A stretch of 64,000 nt of DNA, taken from the NCBI GenBank assembly GCA_035765195.1, contig DASTYC010000010.1, positions 1 through 64,000 of the forward strand. Reading direction: 5' to 3'. This DNA is from CALAED01 sp035765195. GTDB lineage: Bacteria > Actinomycetota > Actinomycetes > Streptosporangiales > Streptosporangiaceae. Below the pieces are notes generated by a model. The model made no database searches and was not told the DNA's origin. It saw only the letters and a list, made by a program, of their open reading frames with translations. A program made the translations under genes and the position numbers. Below, piece by piece: positions 8,267 to 17,140 of this stretch. Position 1 is the first letter of the stretch; each line of letters begins with the position of its first letter.

Positions 8267-9331
8267 TCAGAGGGGCACGCCAAGTTCGGTGCCGAGCTCG
8301 CGCAGGTCGGCGAGCAACCCGGCAGGAAGCGGGATGCCCTCCACCTGTCGTTGAGCCGCGATCCGCGCGCTCCGCTCGCCGGCGACCAGCGCGCGGCGGT
8401 CTGCCGCCGACATCTTGGTGCGATGAATCCGGTCGACAAGGTCGTCCACCCGTGAGGTGAAGACCTCATAGGGAAGCGACACGGTCGGGTCCACCGCGAG
8501 AAAGAACATGCTGACGGCCTGCGGCCGGTCGAGATCGTCCGGCCCGGTGACATCCGTCAGGAACCGCGTGCCGCCCGCCAGCACACCGGTCAGCACCTCC
8601 CACATCAGTGCGAGCCCGAACCCCCGATGGCCGGCCATCGGGAGCAGGATTCCCGCCAGTGCGGCCGCGGGATCGATCGTCGGTTCGCCTTGGCTGTCGA
8701 GTGCGACGCCCTCGGGCAGCGGCTCACCGCGCTCGGCGTAATCGTGGATGCGCGCAAGCGTGATGGCCGACGTCGCCATGTCGAGGACCAGCGGGCTGTG
8801 GCGACCGGCCGGGCAGGCGATGGCGAACGCCTGATTTCCTATGAGCTTCTCCACGCCGCCGGGCGCGGGCTGCAGCGGGAGCGCGTTGTTGATGGTCAGG
8901 CCGATCATCCGCTCATCGACCGCAAGCGAGGGGTAGTAGCCGAGTGCTCCGGCGGACGTCGTGTCGCGCACCACCGCACAGCCGACTCCCGAGGACCGCG
9001 CCCGCTCGATGACCAGCCGCATGGCGTGGTAGCCGACGATCTGCCCGAAGCCGTCCTGGCCGTCGAGGATCAGGAAACCGCCCCGTTCGCCCAGAAGCTT
9101 CGGGCGTCCGTGGGTCGTCGTGTGCCCCGCACGCAGCAGCGCCAGATACTGGGGGATCTTCCGCACCCCGAGCCACGCGATGCCGCGCAAGTCGGCCCAG
9201 ACCAGATGGTCGGCGAGGATCTCCGCCTCCGCGCCGCCCAGGCCGGCGCGTTCGAAGACCAACCGGGTGAACCGCCGCAGGCGGGGAGCGTCGACGACCG
9301 TGCTCCCGCCCGTCGCGGAATGACCGTTCAC
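8267..9331 (-). CDS. Ldh family NAD(P)-dependent malate/L-lactate-type dehydrogenase
   Basis: 354 aa from GTG at 9331. Members reduce 2-oxoacids (malate/lactate, ureidoglycolate or 2,3-diketogulonate type) with NAD(P)H and are not related to classical LDH. Family features seen: the N-terminal helical part LVFERAGLGGAEAEILADHLVWADLRGI, the GQIVGYHAMR helix, ATSAITLARI, and the C-terminal GHRGFGLALMWEVLTGVLAGG segment. Length is normal. It stands alone, so the substrate cannot be deduced from neighbours. Confidence 0.85.
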   Translation of the reverse strand: MNGHSATGGSTVVDAPRLRRFTRLVFERAGLGGAEAEILADHLVWADLRGIAWLGVRKIPQYLALLRAGHTTTHGRPKLLGERGGFLILDGQDGFGQIVGYHAMRLVIERARSSGVGCAVVRDTTSAGALGYYPSLAVDERMIGLTINNALPLQPAPGGVEKLIGNQAFAIACPAGRHSPLVLDMATSAITLARIHDYAERGEPLPEGVALDSQGEPTIDPAAALAGILLPMAGHRGFGLALMWEVLTGVLAGGTRFLTDVTGPDDLDRPQAVSMFFLAVDPTVSLPYEVFTSRVDDLVDRIHRTKMSAADRRALVAGERSARIAAQRQVEGIPLPAGLLADLRELGTELGVPL

Positions 9332-9898
9332 GTAATCGTCCGCGCCTTCTGATAGCCCATCGGTGGTTATTGCCAGGAGAGTATTCCTGAATCATCAGTT
9401 GATGCCATGACCCGCGTCGCACCCCGTGGGCTGAACCACTCCCCAAATTGGCCACGAAAGATGATGCCCGGCGGTGGGCGGCATGTGAGGTCTCACCAGG
9501 GCGGCAGGGGGTCCTGAAAATGGGACCGCCTGAAAGCCGGCGATCGGGCCAGGCGGCTACGCGGAAGGCGACGCGCGCTCCAGACCTGGACCTTGATCGT
9601 TCACTGCCCGTCCGCCGACCTCGGCCCGGCACGGCCTTCACGCGGACAACTCGCCAATGTGAAGGCCCTCGTGAAGGAACCCTCCGTGGCGAGACGCAGA
9701 CGCCCGGTCACCAGATAGGCGCATCATCCTCACCAGGAGACATGCCTCACCTCAGTACGCGACCGGTACTGGCCGGTTCGGTTTTGTATGAGTTGGAGGG
9801 CGGGCAATTGTGGCCGCCTCTGGTCGGGCGCGAATATCGATTGTCAAGATATATTCTCGATCGGGTGAATATTTAAGTTTTGTAATCGGGGTCATCTG
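9332..9898. other. Gene-free stretch with AT-rich promoter patch
   Basis: No convincing gene in about 570 nt. The last 70 nt are AT-rich, unlike their surroundings, and carry repeated GAATAT/ATATTC words (GAATATCG at 9831, ATATTCTC at 9851, GAATATTT at 9868). This is a likely promoter and operator for the PucR-type regulator. The earlier part looks like decayed, unassigned sequence. Confidence 0.4.
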
Positions 9899-11095
9899 GT
9901 GAGCGATCTGTTTGGGCGGCTGAAGAGTCGGCTGGATGTCAATGCGCGCCGGGCGATTGACGCTTACGCGCGGGAGTTTCCCGAATACCGTACGCTGGCT
10001 TCCGATAGCAGCGAACACGCCGCAATGATGGACTTCGCGATGTTGATGCGGCGCCGGGCGGCCGACTTGGCCGCTTCGGACGAGCCCTTGACCGACGACG
10101 ATTTGGCCGCCATCGCGGCGGTAGGGGAGCAGCGTGCCGGTCAGGGAGTGTCGCCGGCCACCCACCGCCGGGTCTTTGGCCTGCAGTCCTCGCTCACGGT
10201 TCTGGAAGTCCGTGAGGCGGCCGAGGACGGGCACGTGAACGACCTCCTGCATATGCTCAGCTGGTTAGGCACGCAAGGTATCCCGGCCTCGGATGCCTAT
10301 TTCAATGGCTACCTCGTTGCTCAACAACGGCTCGTGTCCGCCGTCACGCGCGTCCAACATCTCGCCAGGACCTTGCTCAACGAAGAGCCGGTGGAACAGA
10401 ACCTGGCTCAGATGCTCGGCATGCGCCTATCGGAATATTACGCGGTAGCGGTCTTGCGGTTCGTTGGCAAACCGTCGCGGCCGGATCATGAGATACGCGA
10501 CAAGCTCGTCGACATCCTCCTCGGCAAAGACCGGATCCCCATGACATGGCACGAGCCCGAAGAACTCGTGGCGCTGATTCCGACCAGCCGTACCGCCCCC
10601 GTTCACGCATCGACAGCTGCGCAGGAACGGGCGCTAGATCTGGCTCGCGGCCTGGCCGAAATGACGTCACAGGCGTGCGCGATCGGCATGGCCACCGGTC
10701 GCGTCGGCGGCTTGGCCGATTCACTCACACTGGCGCGCCAGGTCAGCCGGGCGGCGCCGGCCCAGATCACCCCAAGTCACGTCAGTACGGCGGCCGACGT
10801 CTTCGTCGAACTCGGCACCGCTCAGCAACGTCACATCGACCGGTGGTTGTGCGAGGTGGCCCAACAGCTTTCTCGTGGCTCCGGCCTCGTGGCCACGCTC
10901 GACGCCTACTACCGCAACAACATGAATCGGCTGCTCACCGCAGCGTGCCTGCGCATACATCCCCGGACCGTCGACTATCGGATCCAGCGGGTGCGCGATC
11001 TGACCGGCATCGACCCGACGACCACGCAAGGGATACGAACGCTCAGCGCCGTCGTCGGCCGTATCGTGGCCGGCACCTGGCCGGAGGCCAAATAA
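9899..11095 (+). CDS. PucR/CdaR-type transcriptional regulator
   Basis: 398 aa from GTG at 9899. The C-terminal 45 residues (AACLRIHPRTVDYRIQRVR, then DLTGIDP) are the PucR-type helix-turn-helix in which an HPRTVxYRIxRV helix reads DNA. The N-terminal 330 residues resemble the sensor region of actinobacterial PucR-family regulators and include a GGDEF-like central portion without catalytic motifs. No membrane segment. The AT-rich region with GAATAT repeats upstream suggests autoregulation. Its target genes are unclear because both neighbours are separated from it by long gaps. Confidence 0.8.
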   Translation: MSDLFGRLKSRLDVNARRAIDAYAREFPEYRTLASDSSEHAAMMDFAMLMRRRAADLAASDEPLTDDDLAAIAAVGEQRAGQGVSPATHRRVFGLQSSLTVLEVREAAEDGHVNDLLHMLSWLGTQGIPASDAYFNGYLVAQQRLVSAVTRVQHLARTLLNEEPVEQNLAQMLGMRLSEYYAVAVLRFVGKPSRPDHEIRDKLVDILLGKDRIPMTWHEPEELVALIPTSRTAPVHASTAAQERALDLARGLAEMTSQACAIGMATGRVGGLADSLTLARQVSRAAPAQITPSHVSTAADVFVELGTAQQRHIDRWLCEVAQQLSRGSGLVATLDAYYRNNMNRLLTAACLRIHPRTVDYRIQRVRDLTGIDPTTTQGIRTLSAVVGRIVAGTWPEAK

Positions 11096-11418
11096 CCACC
11101 GAGGCGCGTCCCGGAGACCCCGGCGGAAAGAATTATGTCGGCCGGTCCTGCGCCTCATATCCGATACTCATCCGCACCGGCCGGGTTCGTCCCGACGGAA
11201 TACGGCTGTTGCGGAAAGGGTTAAATCGTCCCTGCCTCCGGGCGCAATACCCGCCCCACCACCGCTCGGCCAATTCCCCCGCCTGCGAGAGATAACAAGG
11301 TGATCTCCGTAAGGAACAGCCATTTTCTGGGATCTATCACGAAGACAGCGCCACAAGCATCTCGAAAAAATGTTGCCACCGGTTAATCCGGGCACCGCAA
11401 CACGAGAGGAAAGAACTG
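11096..11418. other. Intergenic stretch before the DUF4394 gene
   Basis: 323 nt with no ORF worth calling. It ends in GAGAGGAAAGAACTG, a good ribosome-binding site for the ATG at 11419. No strong hairpin or repeat was seen. Confidence 0.4.
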
Positions 11419-12246
11419 ATGAAGGCGCGAATCAAGATGGGGGTCGCCGCGCTGTCCGTCGCCGCGGCGATGGTCGTCGGGCTCGGCGGAAGCAGTTCGG
11501 CCGCGCCCCTCAGGCTGCAGGCGTTCGGGATCACGAGCGATGGCGGGCTGATGGCGGCGTTCAAGACCGACACCCCGCAGCAGCTCGACTGGGTCAGAGT
11601 CCCGACCGGCTTGGTTGGCGACACTTCGCTGATCGGGCTCGACTTCCGGGTGCAGAACAACACGCTGTACGCCGTCGGCAACCGCGGCGGCATCTACACG
11701 GTGTCGCTCAATGTGGGGTTCGAAGCGACGCTGACGAAGGTGTCCCAGCTCACCGTCGCGCTGTCGGGCTCGAACTTCGGGGTCGACTTCAACCCCGCGG
11801 CCGACCGGCTGCGCGTGATCAGCGACGCCGGCCAGAACCTGCGGCACGACCTCAACACCAACACCACCGTGATTGACGGCCCCTTGTCCGCCACGGGCGT
11901 ATCGGCCGCCGCGTATACCAACAACGACCTCCACCCCGACACCGCGACCACGCTCTTCGACATCAACACGACCACCGACCAGGTCGTCATCCAGTCCCCG
12001 CCCAACAACGGCAGCCTGGCCGCGACCGGCTCCCTCGGCGTGGACGCCGGACCCAACGCCGGCTTCGACATCTTCAGCGACCTCAGCAATGGCAAGACGA
12101 TCTCGAACACCGCTTTCGGCGCGTTCATCCCGTCGGGTGGGAGCGCCACCCTCTACACCGTCGAACTCCTCACGGGCGCTGCCACACGCGTAGGCACGTT
12201 CCCTCTGGCCATCACCGAGGTCGCCGTGTCACTCGACTCCAACTGA
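11419..12246 (+). CDS. Secreted DUF4394 domain protein
   Basis: 275 aa. A Sec signal peptide (KARIKMGVAALSVAAAMVVGL...SSAA) covers about residues 1-29. The rest matches the DUF4394 pattern: LDFRVQNNTLYAVGNRGGIYTV, SGSNFGVDFNPAADRLRVIS, DAGQNLRHDLN and a final GTFPLAITEVAV. The repeated strands suggest a secreted beta-propeller. Activity is unknown. It is monocistronic and closed by the strong hairpin at 12271-12308. Confidence 0.85.
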   Translation: MKARIKMGVAALSVAAAMVVGLGGSSSAAPLRLQAFGITSDGGLMAAFKTDTPQQLDWVRVPTGLVGDTSLIGLDFRVQNNTLYAVGNRGGIYTVSLNVGFEATLTKVSQLTVALSGSNFGVDFNPAADRLRVISDAGQNLRHDLNTNTTVIDGPLSATGVSAAAYTNNDLHPDTATTLFDINTTTDQVVIQSPPNNGSLAATGSLGVDAGPNAGFDIFSDLSNGKTISNTAFGAFIPSGGSATLYTVELLTGAATRVGTFPLAITEVAVSLDSN

Positions 12247-12270
12247 GATCCCCTTTCAGCCTGACTGCCA

Positions 12271-12308
12271 CGATGGGCCCGCCCCGCCGGCGCGGAGCGG
12301 GCCCATCG
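12271..12308 (+). terminator. Rho-independent-type hairpin after the DUF4394 gene
   Basis: CGATGGGCCCGC (12271-12282) pairs perfectly with GCGGGCCCATCG (12297-12308) across a 14-nt loop, 24 nt after the stop. There is no T-run, as is common in actinomycetes. Confidence 0.7.
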
Positions 12309-12362
12309 CCTGCGTCATCGGCGATCCCGCGGGGCGATCCCGCGGGGCGGACTGACGGCGGC

Positions 12363-12842
12363 TCAGGCGTTGTCGATCGCCATGCGACATCTGTCGATGC
12401 GCGGGTGAACGGTGTTTTCGATGAGCCTCAGGTGCGGATGACGTGAGAGCACCGCGATCATCTCTGCCCGTGTGTTGACCCCGAGTTTGGTGAAGATGCG
12501 TCGCATATGCGCGGACACCGTGTAGGTGCTGATGTCGAGCTTGGACCCGATGGCGCGGTTGGTGTGACCGAGGGCGACCATCCCGGCGATCTCGTTCTCT
12601 CGCGGACTCAGCGACTCATGACCGCCGGGCCCGGTCGAGATTAGTACGCAACGAAGCCCCCGTTCTGTGTAGTCGAGCAGAGAACCGCCGCGAGCGTCTA
12701 GCGGCGGCTCAGTGAGCTCCGAGACCCGGCGCATGAGCGCACGAACCAGGTTTTGCACAATTTCATCCCCGTGGACCTCCGATGGTGTCGATGCCGCTCG
12801 CCCCGTACGAGCGTAAGTTAACTCCCCCTGGTTAACCTGCAT
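12363..12842 (-). CDS. LuxR-type helix-turn-helix regulator (short)
   Basis: 159 aa. ATG at 12842 is preceded by AAAGGA at 8 nt. Residues 77-133 form a GerE/LuxR DNA-binding domain (SLSPRENEIAGMVALGHTNR, then AIGSKLDISTYTVSAHMRRI). The 75-residue N-terminus is too short for a receiver or a full sensor domain and shows no phosphorylation aspartate, so the input signal is unknown. It is transcribed away from the polyampholyte operon, with 489 nt between the two starts, and is a candidate regulator of it. Confidence 0.75.
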   Translation of the reverse strand: MQVNQGELTYARTGRAASTPSEVHGDEIVQNLVRALMRRVSELTEPPLDARGGSLLDYTERGLRCVLISTGPGGHESLSPRENEIAGMVALGHTNRAIGSKLDISTYTVSAHMRRIFTKLGVNTRAEMIAVLSRHPHLRLIENTVHPRIDRCRMAIDNA

Positions 12843-13331
12843 CCCACGTTCCTTTCAGAACGACGTTGGGTTGAACCGCCCCCGAGTTACGCGGAGGCGA
12901 GGTTCGGATGTTGGGAGTTACTGTAACCTCTCATTTCGGCGCTGCGAACTGGGATTCTCCTGCCCCAGGTCAGAGCCCAGTTGAGGCCGGATCGCCATCG
13001 TGGTACGCAGGCGGCGGCGGCGCAATCCGCCGGCCGTGAATGCCGTTGTGATCGCATCTTCGCACCGCGCATAAACGTTCTTCGCCCGTTTCCTCGCCAT
13101 GCCGGTCGGCATGCTTTCGAACGGCTCTCGCCATGTTTAGTTCCACACGGGTGGGGTGGATTCCGCCATTGATCTTCGAATCGTCACTTCGAGCGGCATG
13201 TTTGCCGGCTAGCTCACTTGATTGCGCCCTTGACTACCTCCGTTGAGTGACGACAAAACGTGCGACTACGCCAAGGGGCGGCCATGACGTCCCATTGACC
13301 ACAGGTTTGAGCGGCTAGTCAGGAGGAAGCC
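12843..13331. promoter_or_regulatory. Divergent regulatory region between the LuxR gene and the polyampholyte operon
   Basis: 489 nt without a gene. It contains GTTACTGTAAC (12917-12927), an 11-nt palindrome, and CATGCCGGTCGGCATG (13098-13113) with 6-bp arms. Both are possible operators. The plus-strand operon start at 13332 has a very strong ribosome-binding site, AGGAGGAA. No promoter hexamers were convincing. Confidence 0.45.
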
Positions 13332-14186
13332 ATGAGCCGTCGCTATCCGGTCATCGAGGGGGAGCTGGAAGATGAGCTGGCCCAGGAGCTGGAGGACGAG
13401 TTCGAGGATGAGCTGGAAGCGCACCTCAGCGGAGAGCTAGAGGGCGAGTTCGAAGACGAGGACGAGAGCCTCGACGAGTTCGAGGACGAGCTCGAGGCCG
13501 CCCTCGGCGAGTTCGAGGGCGAGTTCGAAGACGAGGACTTCGCCGATCACGAGGACGAGTTCGAGGTGCTCGTGCGGGAACTGGAGGACGAGTTCGAGTT
13601 CGAGTTCGAGGGCGAAGACGAGGATGAGGACTTCGCCAACCCGGTGCGGCGCGTCTACTCCGACGCGGAGCTGATGGCGGAACTGGCCATGCGCGCCGAG
13701 AACGCCGAAACCGAGGAGGAGGCCGAGGCCTTCCTCGGGCTGGCGGCGCCCCTGGCCCTCCAGGCCGCCAAATGGGCGCTTCCGAAGATCATCAAGCATG
13801 GGCCGAAACTCATTCGCGGGGCGGTCAGCCTCGGCAGGAGGCTCTGGAGGAACCCGGCGACCCGCCACGCGGTGCGCCAGGTGCCGAAGATCGTCGCTCG
13901 CACCGCGGCCGACATGGGCCGGCGTTACGCTTCCGGGCAGCCGATCAGCGGTCGGCACATCTCCCGCAGCCTGGTCGGGCACACCGCCGATGCCGTCGCC
14001 GGCAGGAACGCGCGCCGCCGCGGCCGCACCGGCCGTCCCGGACGCCGGCACCCGGCCCAGCGTTCGGCATCCGCTCGCCGGACGGCGGCAAACCGGTCCA
14101 CGCAGGCGGCGGCGCGTCGGCGCAGGGCCCGCCGCAACGGCGGCGCCCGCCGCAAGCAAGGCAAGGCTCGTGCACGCCGTCGTTGA
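13332..14186 (+). CDS. Glu/Asp-rich polyampholyte protein with hydrophobic core and Arg-rich tail
   Basis: 284 aa. Residues about 8-105 are almost wholly Glu and Asp broken by F, L and A in a loose heptad (ELEDEFEDELEAHL, EDEFEFEFEGEDEDED). Residues about 110-150 form a conserved-looking bridge (NPVRRVYSDAELMAELAMRA, then EAFLGLAAPLALQAAKW). Residues 150-215 are amphipathic (LPKIIKHGPKLIRGAVSLGR) and the last 65 are Arg/Ala/Gly-rich. I recall proteins with an acidic head, an NPVRRVYxDA motif and basic tail in other bacteria, but no function. No signal peptide. First gene of a four-gene operon; overlaps the next gene by 17 nt. Possibly a scaffold, condensate former or protease substrate. Confidence 0.7.
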   Translation: MSRRYPVIEGELEDELAQELEDEFEDELEAHLSGELEGEFEDEDESLDEFEDELEAALGEFEGEFEDEDFADHEDEFEVLVRELEDEFEFEFEGEDEDEDFANPVRRVYSDAELMAELAMRAENAETEEEAEAFLGLAAPLALQAAKWALPKIIKHGPKLIRGAVSLGRRLWRNPATRHAVRQVPKIVARTAADMGRRYASGQPISGRHISRSLVGHTADAVAGRNARRRGRTGRPGRRHPAQRSASARRTAANRSTQAAARRRRARRNGGARRKQGKARARRR

Positions 14187-15567
14187 GCCGGTCGCGTACA
14201 ACGGATTCCCGGCACGCCGAAGGGCACCCCGGCGGGTCACGCAGGCACCCCGGCGGGACGCGCAGGCACCCCGGCGGGACGCGCAGGCACCATCGTCCGC
14301 GGACGACGCGGCCGCGCTGACCGCATGGGTGGCCGGCCAGGCCACGAACGTGGATCGGCACATGCGGGCGCTCCGGCCGTTTCGCTGGTCGGAGTTCGGC
14401 GATCCGGCCACCGGTCCCAGCCGGGCGCACCTGGCGGCGGTCAACGCGCTGATGGCCACCCTGCGCCGGCCGCTGTTGTCCGCGACCCGAGAGGTTCGGC
14501 GCGCGGCGGGCGTCGCGGCCGAGCGGCCAACCTCCGACCGGCTCGACGAGCTGTTGCATGCCAAGTCCCGGGCGCACCGTTGGGTGCGGACGACGGAACG
14601 GGTGTGGCAGTTCTATCTGGAGCTGTTCAACCAGCGACAGGGGCCGTTCGCCACGTGGCTGGTGGCATGTGACCGGATCGCGCTGGACTGCTACCAGTAC
14701 GCCTACCTGGGGCTCGGGGAGTGGCGGTCGATCCCCACCCCGCCGCCGTTTTGCTACCTGGAGACCGAGACCGGGCCGGCCACCATGAGACGGGGGATTC
14801 CGCTGCGACGGCTGGCCAATCGGCTCAATCCGTTCCCGCTGATCCAGCTTCCCTACCACCGGTTGGTGAACCCGTGGACGTTGGGCGCGGTGCTGCACGA
14901 AGTCAGCCACAACCTGCAGAACGATCTCGGGCTGGCGCGGGCGATCCCGCTGCAGGTGGCGGCGCGCCTGATCGAGGCGGGCGTACCACGGCCGGTGGTG
15001 GCGACCTGGGTGCGGTGGAACCGGGAGACCTTCGCCGACCTGTCCGGCCTGCTGCTCGGCGGGCCCGCGATCGTCGGCTCTCTGTTCGACGTGATCGGGC
15101 GGACCGAACGGGAAACATGCACGTTCTCGGGGCGCGCCGTCCATCCCGTTCCGTACCTGCGAGCCAAGCTCTCGATCGAACTGCTGCGCCGGATGGGGTT
15201 CGCGCGCCACGCGGACGCCTACGACAGCGCGTGGCGGAAGCTCTATCCGCGGGCGAAACTCGTCAACGCGCCTGGCGCACTGCTCGGGACCGCGGACAAG
15301 GCGATCCCCACCGTCGTGGACGCCATGTGCTTCACGTCCTTCCCGTCGCTCGGGCACCGGTCGCTCGCCAAGGTCCTGCGCTTCGAGCAGAAGGAACAGG
15401 CGATGATCGAGGAGACGGCCGGGCGGCTGGCGCGGGGTGTGTCCCCGGGAGTGGTCCCCGAGCGATTCCTTATCGGCGCGGTGCGGTTCGCGCTCGAACA
15501 CCGGATGGCCGAGCCCAGGCGGCTGTCCTATTACTTCATGGAAGAGCTGGGACGACGGTCACGATGA
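14170..15567 (+). CDS. HEVSH-motif zinc metallopeptidase-like protein
   Basis: 465 aa from GTG at 14170, overlapping the polyampholyte gene by 17 nt; the open frame extends upstream but inside that gene. Residues 25-40 include a QAPRRDA heptapeptide encoded by a 21-bp tandem repeat. LGAVLHEVSHNLQND puts an HExxH zinc site at H243-H247, and WNRETFADLSGLLLGGP supplies a third ligand candidate at E286, an HExxH-(38)-E spacing compatible with gluzincins. The remainder is helical. No signal peptide, so it probably acts inside the cell. No family name recognised; proteolysis is inferred from the motif only. The adjacent polyampholyte is the obvious candidate partner or substrate. Confidence 0.65.
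   Translation: MHAVVEPVAYNGFPARRRAPRRVTQAPRRDAQAPRRDAQAPSSADDAAALTAWVAGQATNVDRHMRALRPFRWSEFGDPATGPSRAHLAAVNALMATLRRPLLSATREVRRAAGVAAERPTSDRLDELLHAKSRAHRWVRTTERVWQFYLELFNQRQGPFATWLVACDRIALDCYQYAYLGLGEWRSIPTPPPFCYLETETGPATMRRGIPLRRLANRLNPFPLIQLPYHRLVNPWTLGAVLHEVSHNLQNDLGLARAIPLQVAARLIEAGVPRPVVATWVRWNRETFADLSGLLLGGPAIVGSLFDVIGRTERETCTFSGRAVHPVPYLRAKLSIELLRRMGFARHADAYDSAWRKLYPRAKLVNAPGALLGTADKAIPTVVDAMCFTSFPSLGHRSLAKVLRFEQKEQAMIEETAGRLARGVSPGVVPERFLIGAVRFALEHRMAEPRRLSYYFMEELGRRSR
14223..14285 (+). repeat. Three tandem 21-bp repeats inside the metallopeptidase gene
   Basis: GGCACCCCGGCGGGTCACGCA at 14223-14243 is followed by two copies of the same unit with GACGC in place of GTCAC (14244-14264 and 14265-14285). 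The unit is in frame and encodes QAPRRDA repeats near the protein N-terminus. Confidence 0.8.
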
Positions 15568-15633
15568 TTCGGCCCGAGCGTGTGTCCGTTCGCGTGGAGC
15601 AATAAACCGAACGAGCAACTGATAGGCATACAA

Positions 15634-17127
15634 ATGACGACGATAAATGAAGCAGATCGCGGCGCGGCATTGCCGCCGCCGAAAGAGATTGACAGTGCGT
15701 TTCCGCCGGTGGTGCCGGCCGGCCCACCGCCATCGGCCGCTGATCCCGGCGGGGTCGCCGCGCAGGCGATCAGCGACATACTCGGATGGAAATGGCGGAC
15801 CGGCGACACCCAGGGCTTCCAGGCCGCGCTCACCGGAAGTTTCGAGCTGCGCAAAGTCGAAGGCCACACCGAGGCGACCTGGACGCCGCGGGGTTACGCG
15901 ATCCAGGCCGACCTTGGGGCGGTCACGGGCGGCCAGGCCTCACTGGCCGCGCGGGCGCGAAGTGCGGTGAAGGATTCGCTGGCGCTGCTCAAGTCGCTGC
16001 GCACGCTGCGGACGACCGCGGACCCGGAGAACGCCGAAGGATTCCGGGCGCTGGTCCAGCACGAACTCGAGGAAATATTGAAAGAGCTGGAAAGCCCGAT
16101 GATCCGGGTGCCGCGAGTCGACCAGCTCTTCCAGTTGCTCCTCGGTCCGCAGCAGCGCCCCGGCGCCATCGGCGGTCATCTCGGGCAATTGCGCGACGAG
16201 TTCGGCCTGGTCGGCGGCAACGTGAACACAATTGAGGAGGAGCGAATCCAGACTTCGTTCGTCACTCTCGCGGACTGGGTGGTGTCACTGCAACGGGGCT
16301 GGCAAGACGCTCGTGCCTCCATTGACCCGTTCGCGGTCCGCGGCGGGGAGCCTCCGTTCTTCGGGCCGGCCGTCCTGGCGCTTTCGCAGCTGCTGTCGGC
16401 GGTCGCGGCACAGGTCGACGAGGTCAAGACCGCACTTCGCTCGGTGGGCGTCCAGGACGAGGAAGTGGATGTGCTCCGGGTGCCGTTGCCCGAGCCCGAC
16501 CGCGGCTCGATGTCGCTGGGCGGCCTGCTGGGCTGGGTGTCGAGTTTCGCCACGGACGAGGGCCGGTTGCTGATCGAATCGGCCGGCAAGGAGGGCGTGA
16601 GCACGGCGTTCTTCGCGGTCGCCACCCGCTTGAGCGGTTACGTCGGCAACCTGCCGAGGTCCGATCGCGCCTCGAGTCGGCCACGCGCGTCGCTTCCCGT
16701 CGGGTTCTTCAGCTTCCGGGTCCAGCGCGCGATCGACGAACTGCATGACCATCTCGAAGAGGTCGTACGGATCGCCGAGTCGATCCGGCAGCCCGACCCG
16801 GGTTCCGGCTCCCAGCCCGACCCGGGTTCCGGCCAGCCTCCCGGCGCGGGTTCCGGTTCCCAGCCTGGTCCGCCTCCCGGTTTCGAGCCTGGTCCGCCTC
16901 CCGGCTCCCGGCCAGGGATCCCGCCTAACTCGTCCGAGGTGCCGCCCGGGCCGGCTCAACCCGCGCCGCCCGCTTCGGATCCCGCGCCGGCCGAACCGCC
17001 GGCGGCAAGCGGGCAGAGTCCGGCGACGCCGGCGAAGGCACCGCCTACCACACCGCCGAAGACACGATCACGAGCGGCATCGCGTGAACGGCCGGGTGGC
17101 GGCACCGCCCCTTCGGCTGCCAAGTAG
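15634..17127 (+). CDS. Hypothetical protein with Pro/Gly-rich C-terminal tail
   Basis: 497 aa from ATG at 15634; a GTG at 15580 in the same frame is an alternative. The ribosome-binding site is weak. Residues 40-370 are a soluble, mainly helical region with no motif I recognise (for example SFELRKVEGHTEATWTPRGY and LLGWVSSFATDEGRLL). Residues 380-497 are a disordered Pro/Gly/Ser tail with imperfect QPDPGSGS and PGPPPG repeats. No signal peptide or membrane segment. It starts 66 nt after the metallopeptidase gene and 13 nt before the next gene, so it belongs to the same operon. Confidence 0.65.
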   Translation: MTTINEADRGAALPPPKEIDSAFPPVVPAGPPPSAADPGGVAAQAISDILGWKWRTGDTQGFQAALTGSFELRKVEGHTEATWTPRGYAIQADLGAVTGGQASLAARARSAVKDSLALLKSLRTLRTTADPENAEGFRALVQHELEEILKELESPMIRVPRVDQLFQLLLGPQQRPGAIGGHLGQLRDEFGLVGGNVNTIEEERIQTSFVTLADWVVSLQRGWQDARASIDPFAVRGGEPPFFGPAVLALSQLLSAVAAQVDEVKTALRSVGVQDEEVDVLRVPLPEPDRGSMSLGGLLGWVSSFATDEGRLLIESAGKEGVSTAFFAVATRLSGYVGNLPRSDRASSRPRASLPVGFFSFRVQRAIDELHDHLEEVVRIAESIRQPDPGSGSQPDPGSGQPPGAGSGSQPGPPPGFEPGPPPGSRPGIPPNSSEVPPGPAQPAPPASDPAPAEPPAASGQSPATPAKAPPTTPPKTRSRAASRERPGGGTAPSAAK

Positions 17128-17140
17128 CGGAGGAAGGACA

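Noticed and set aside
13945..15501. 518-aa minus-strand ORF opposite the metallopeptidase gene
   Set aside because: Composition is Arg/Pro/Gln-rich shadow sequence; the plus frame has a motif, a start and operon context.
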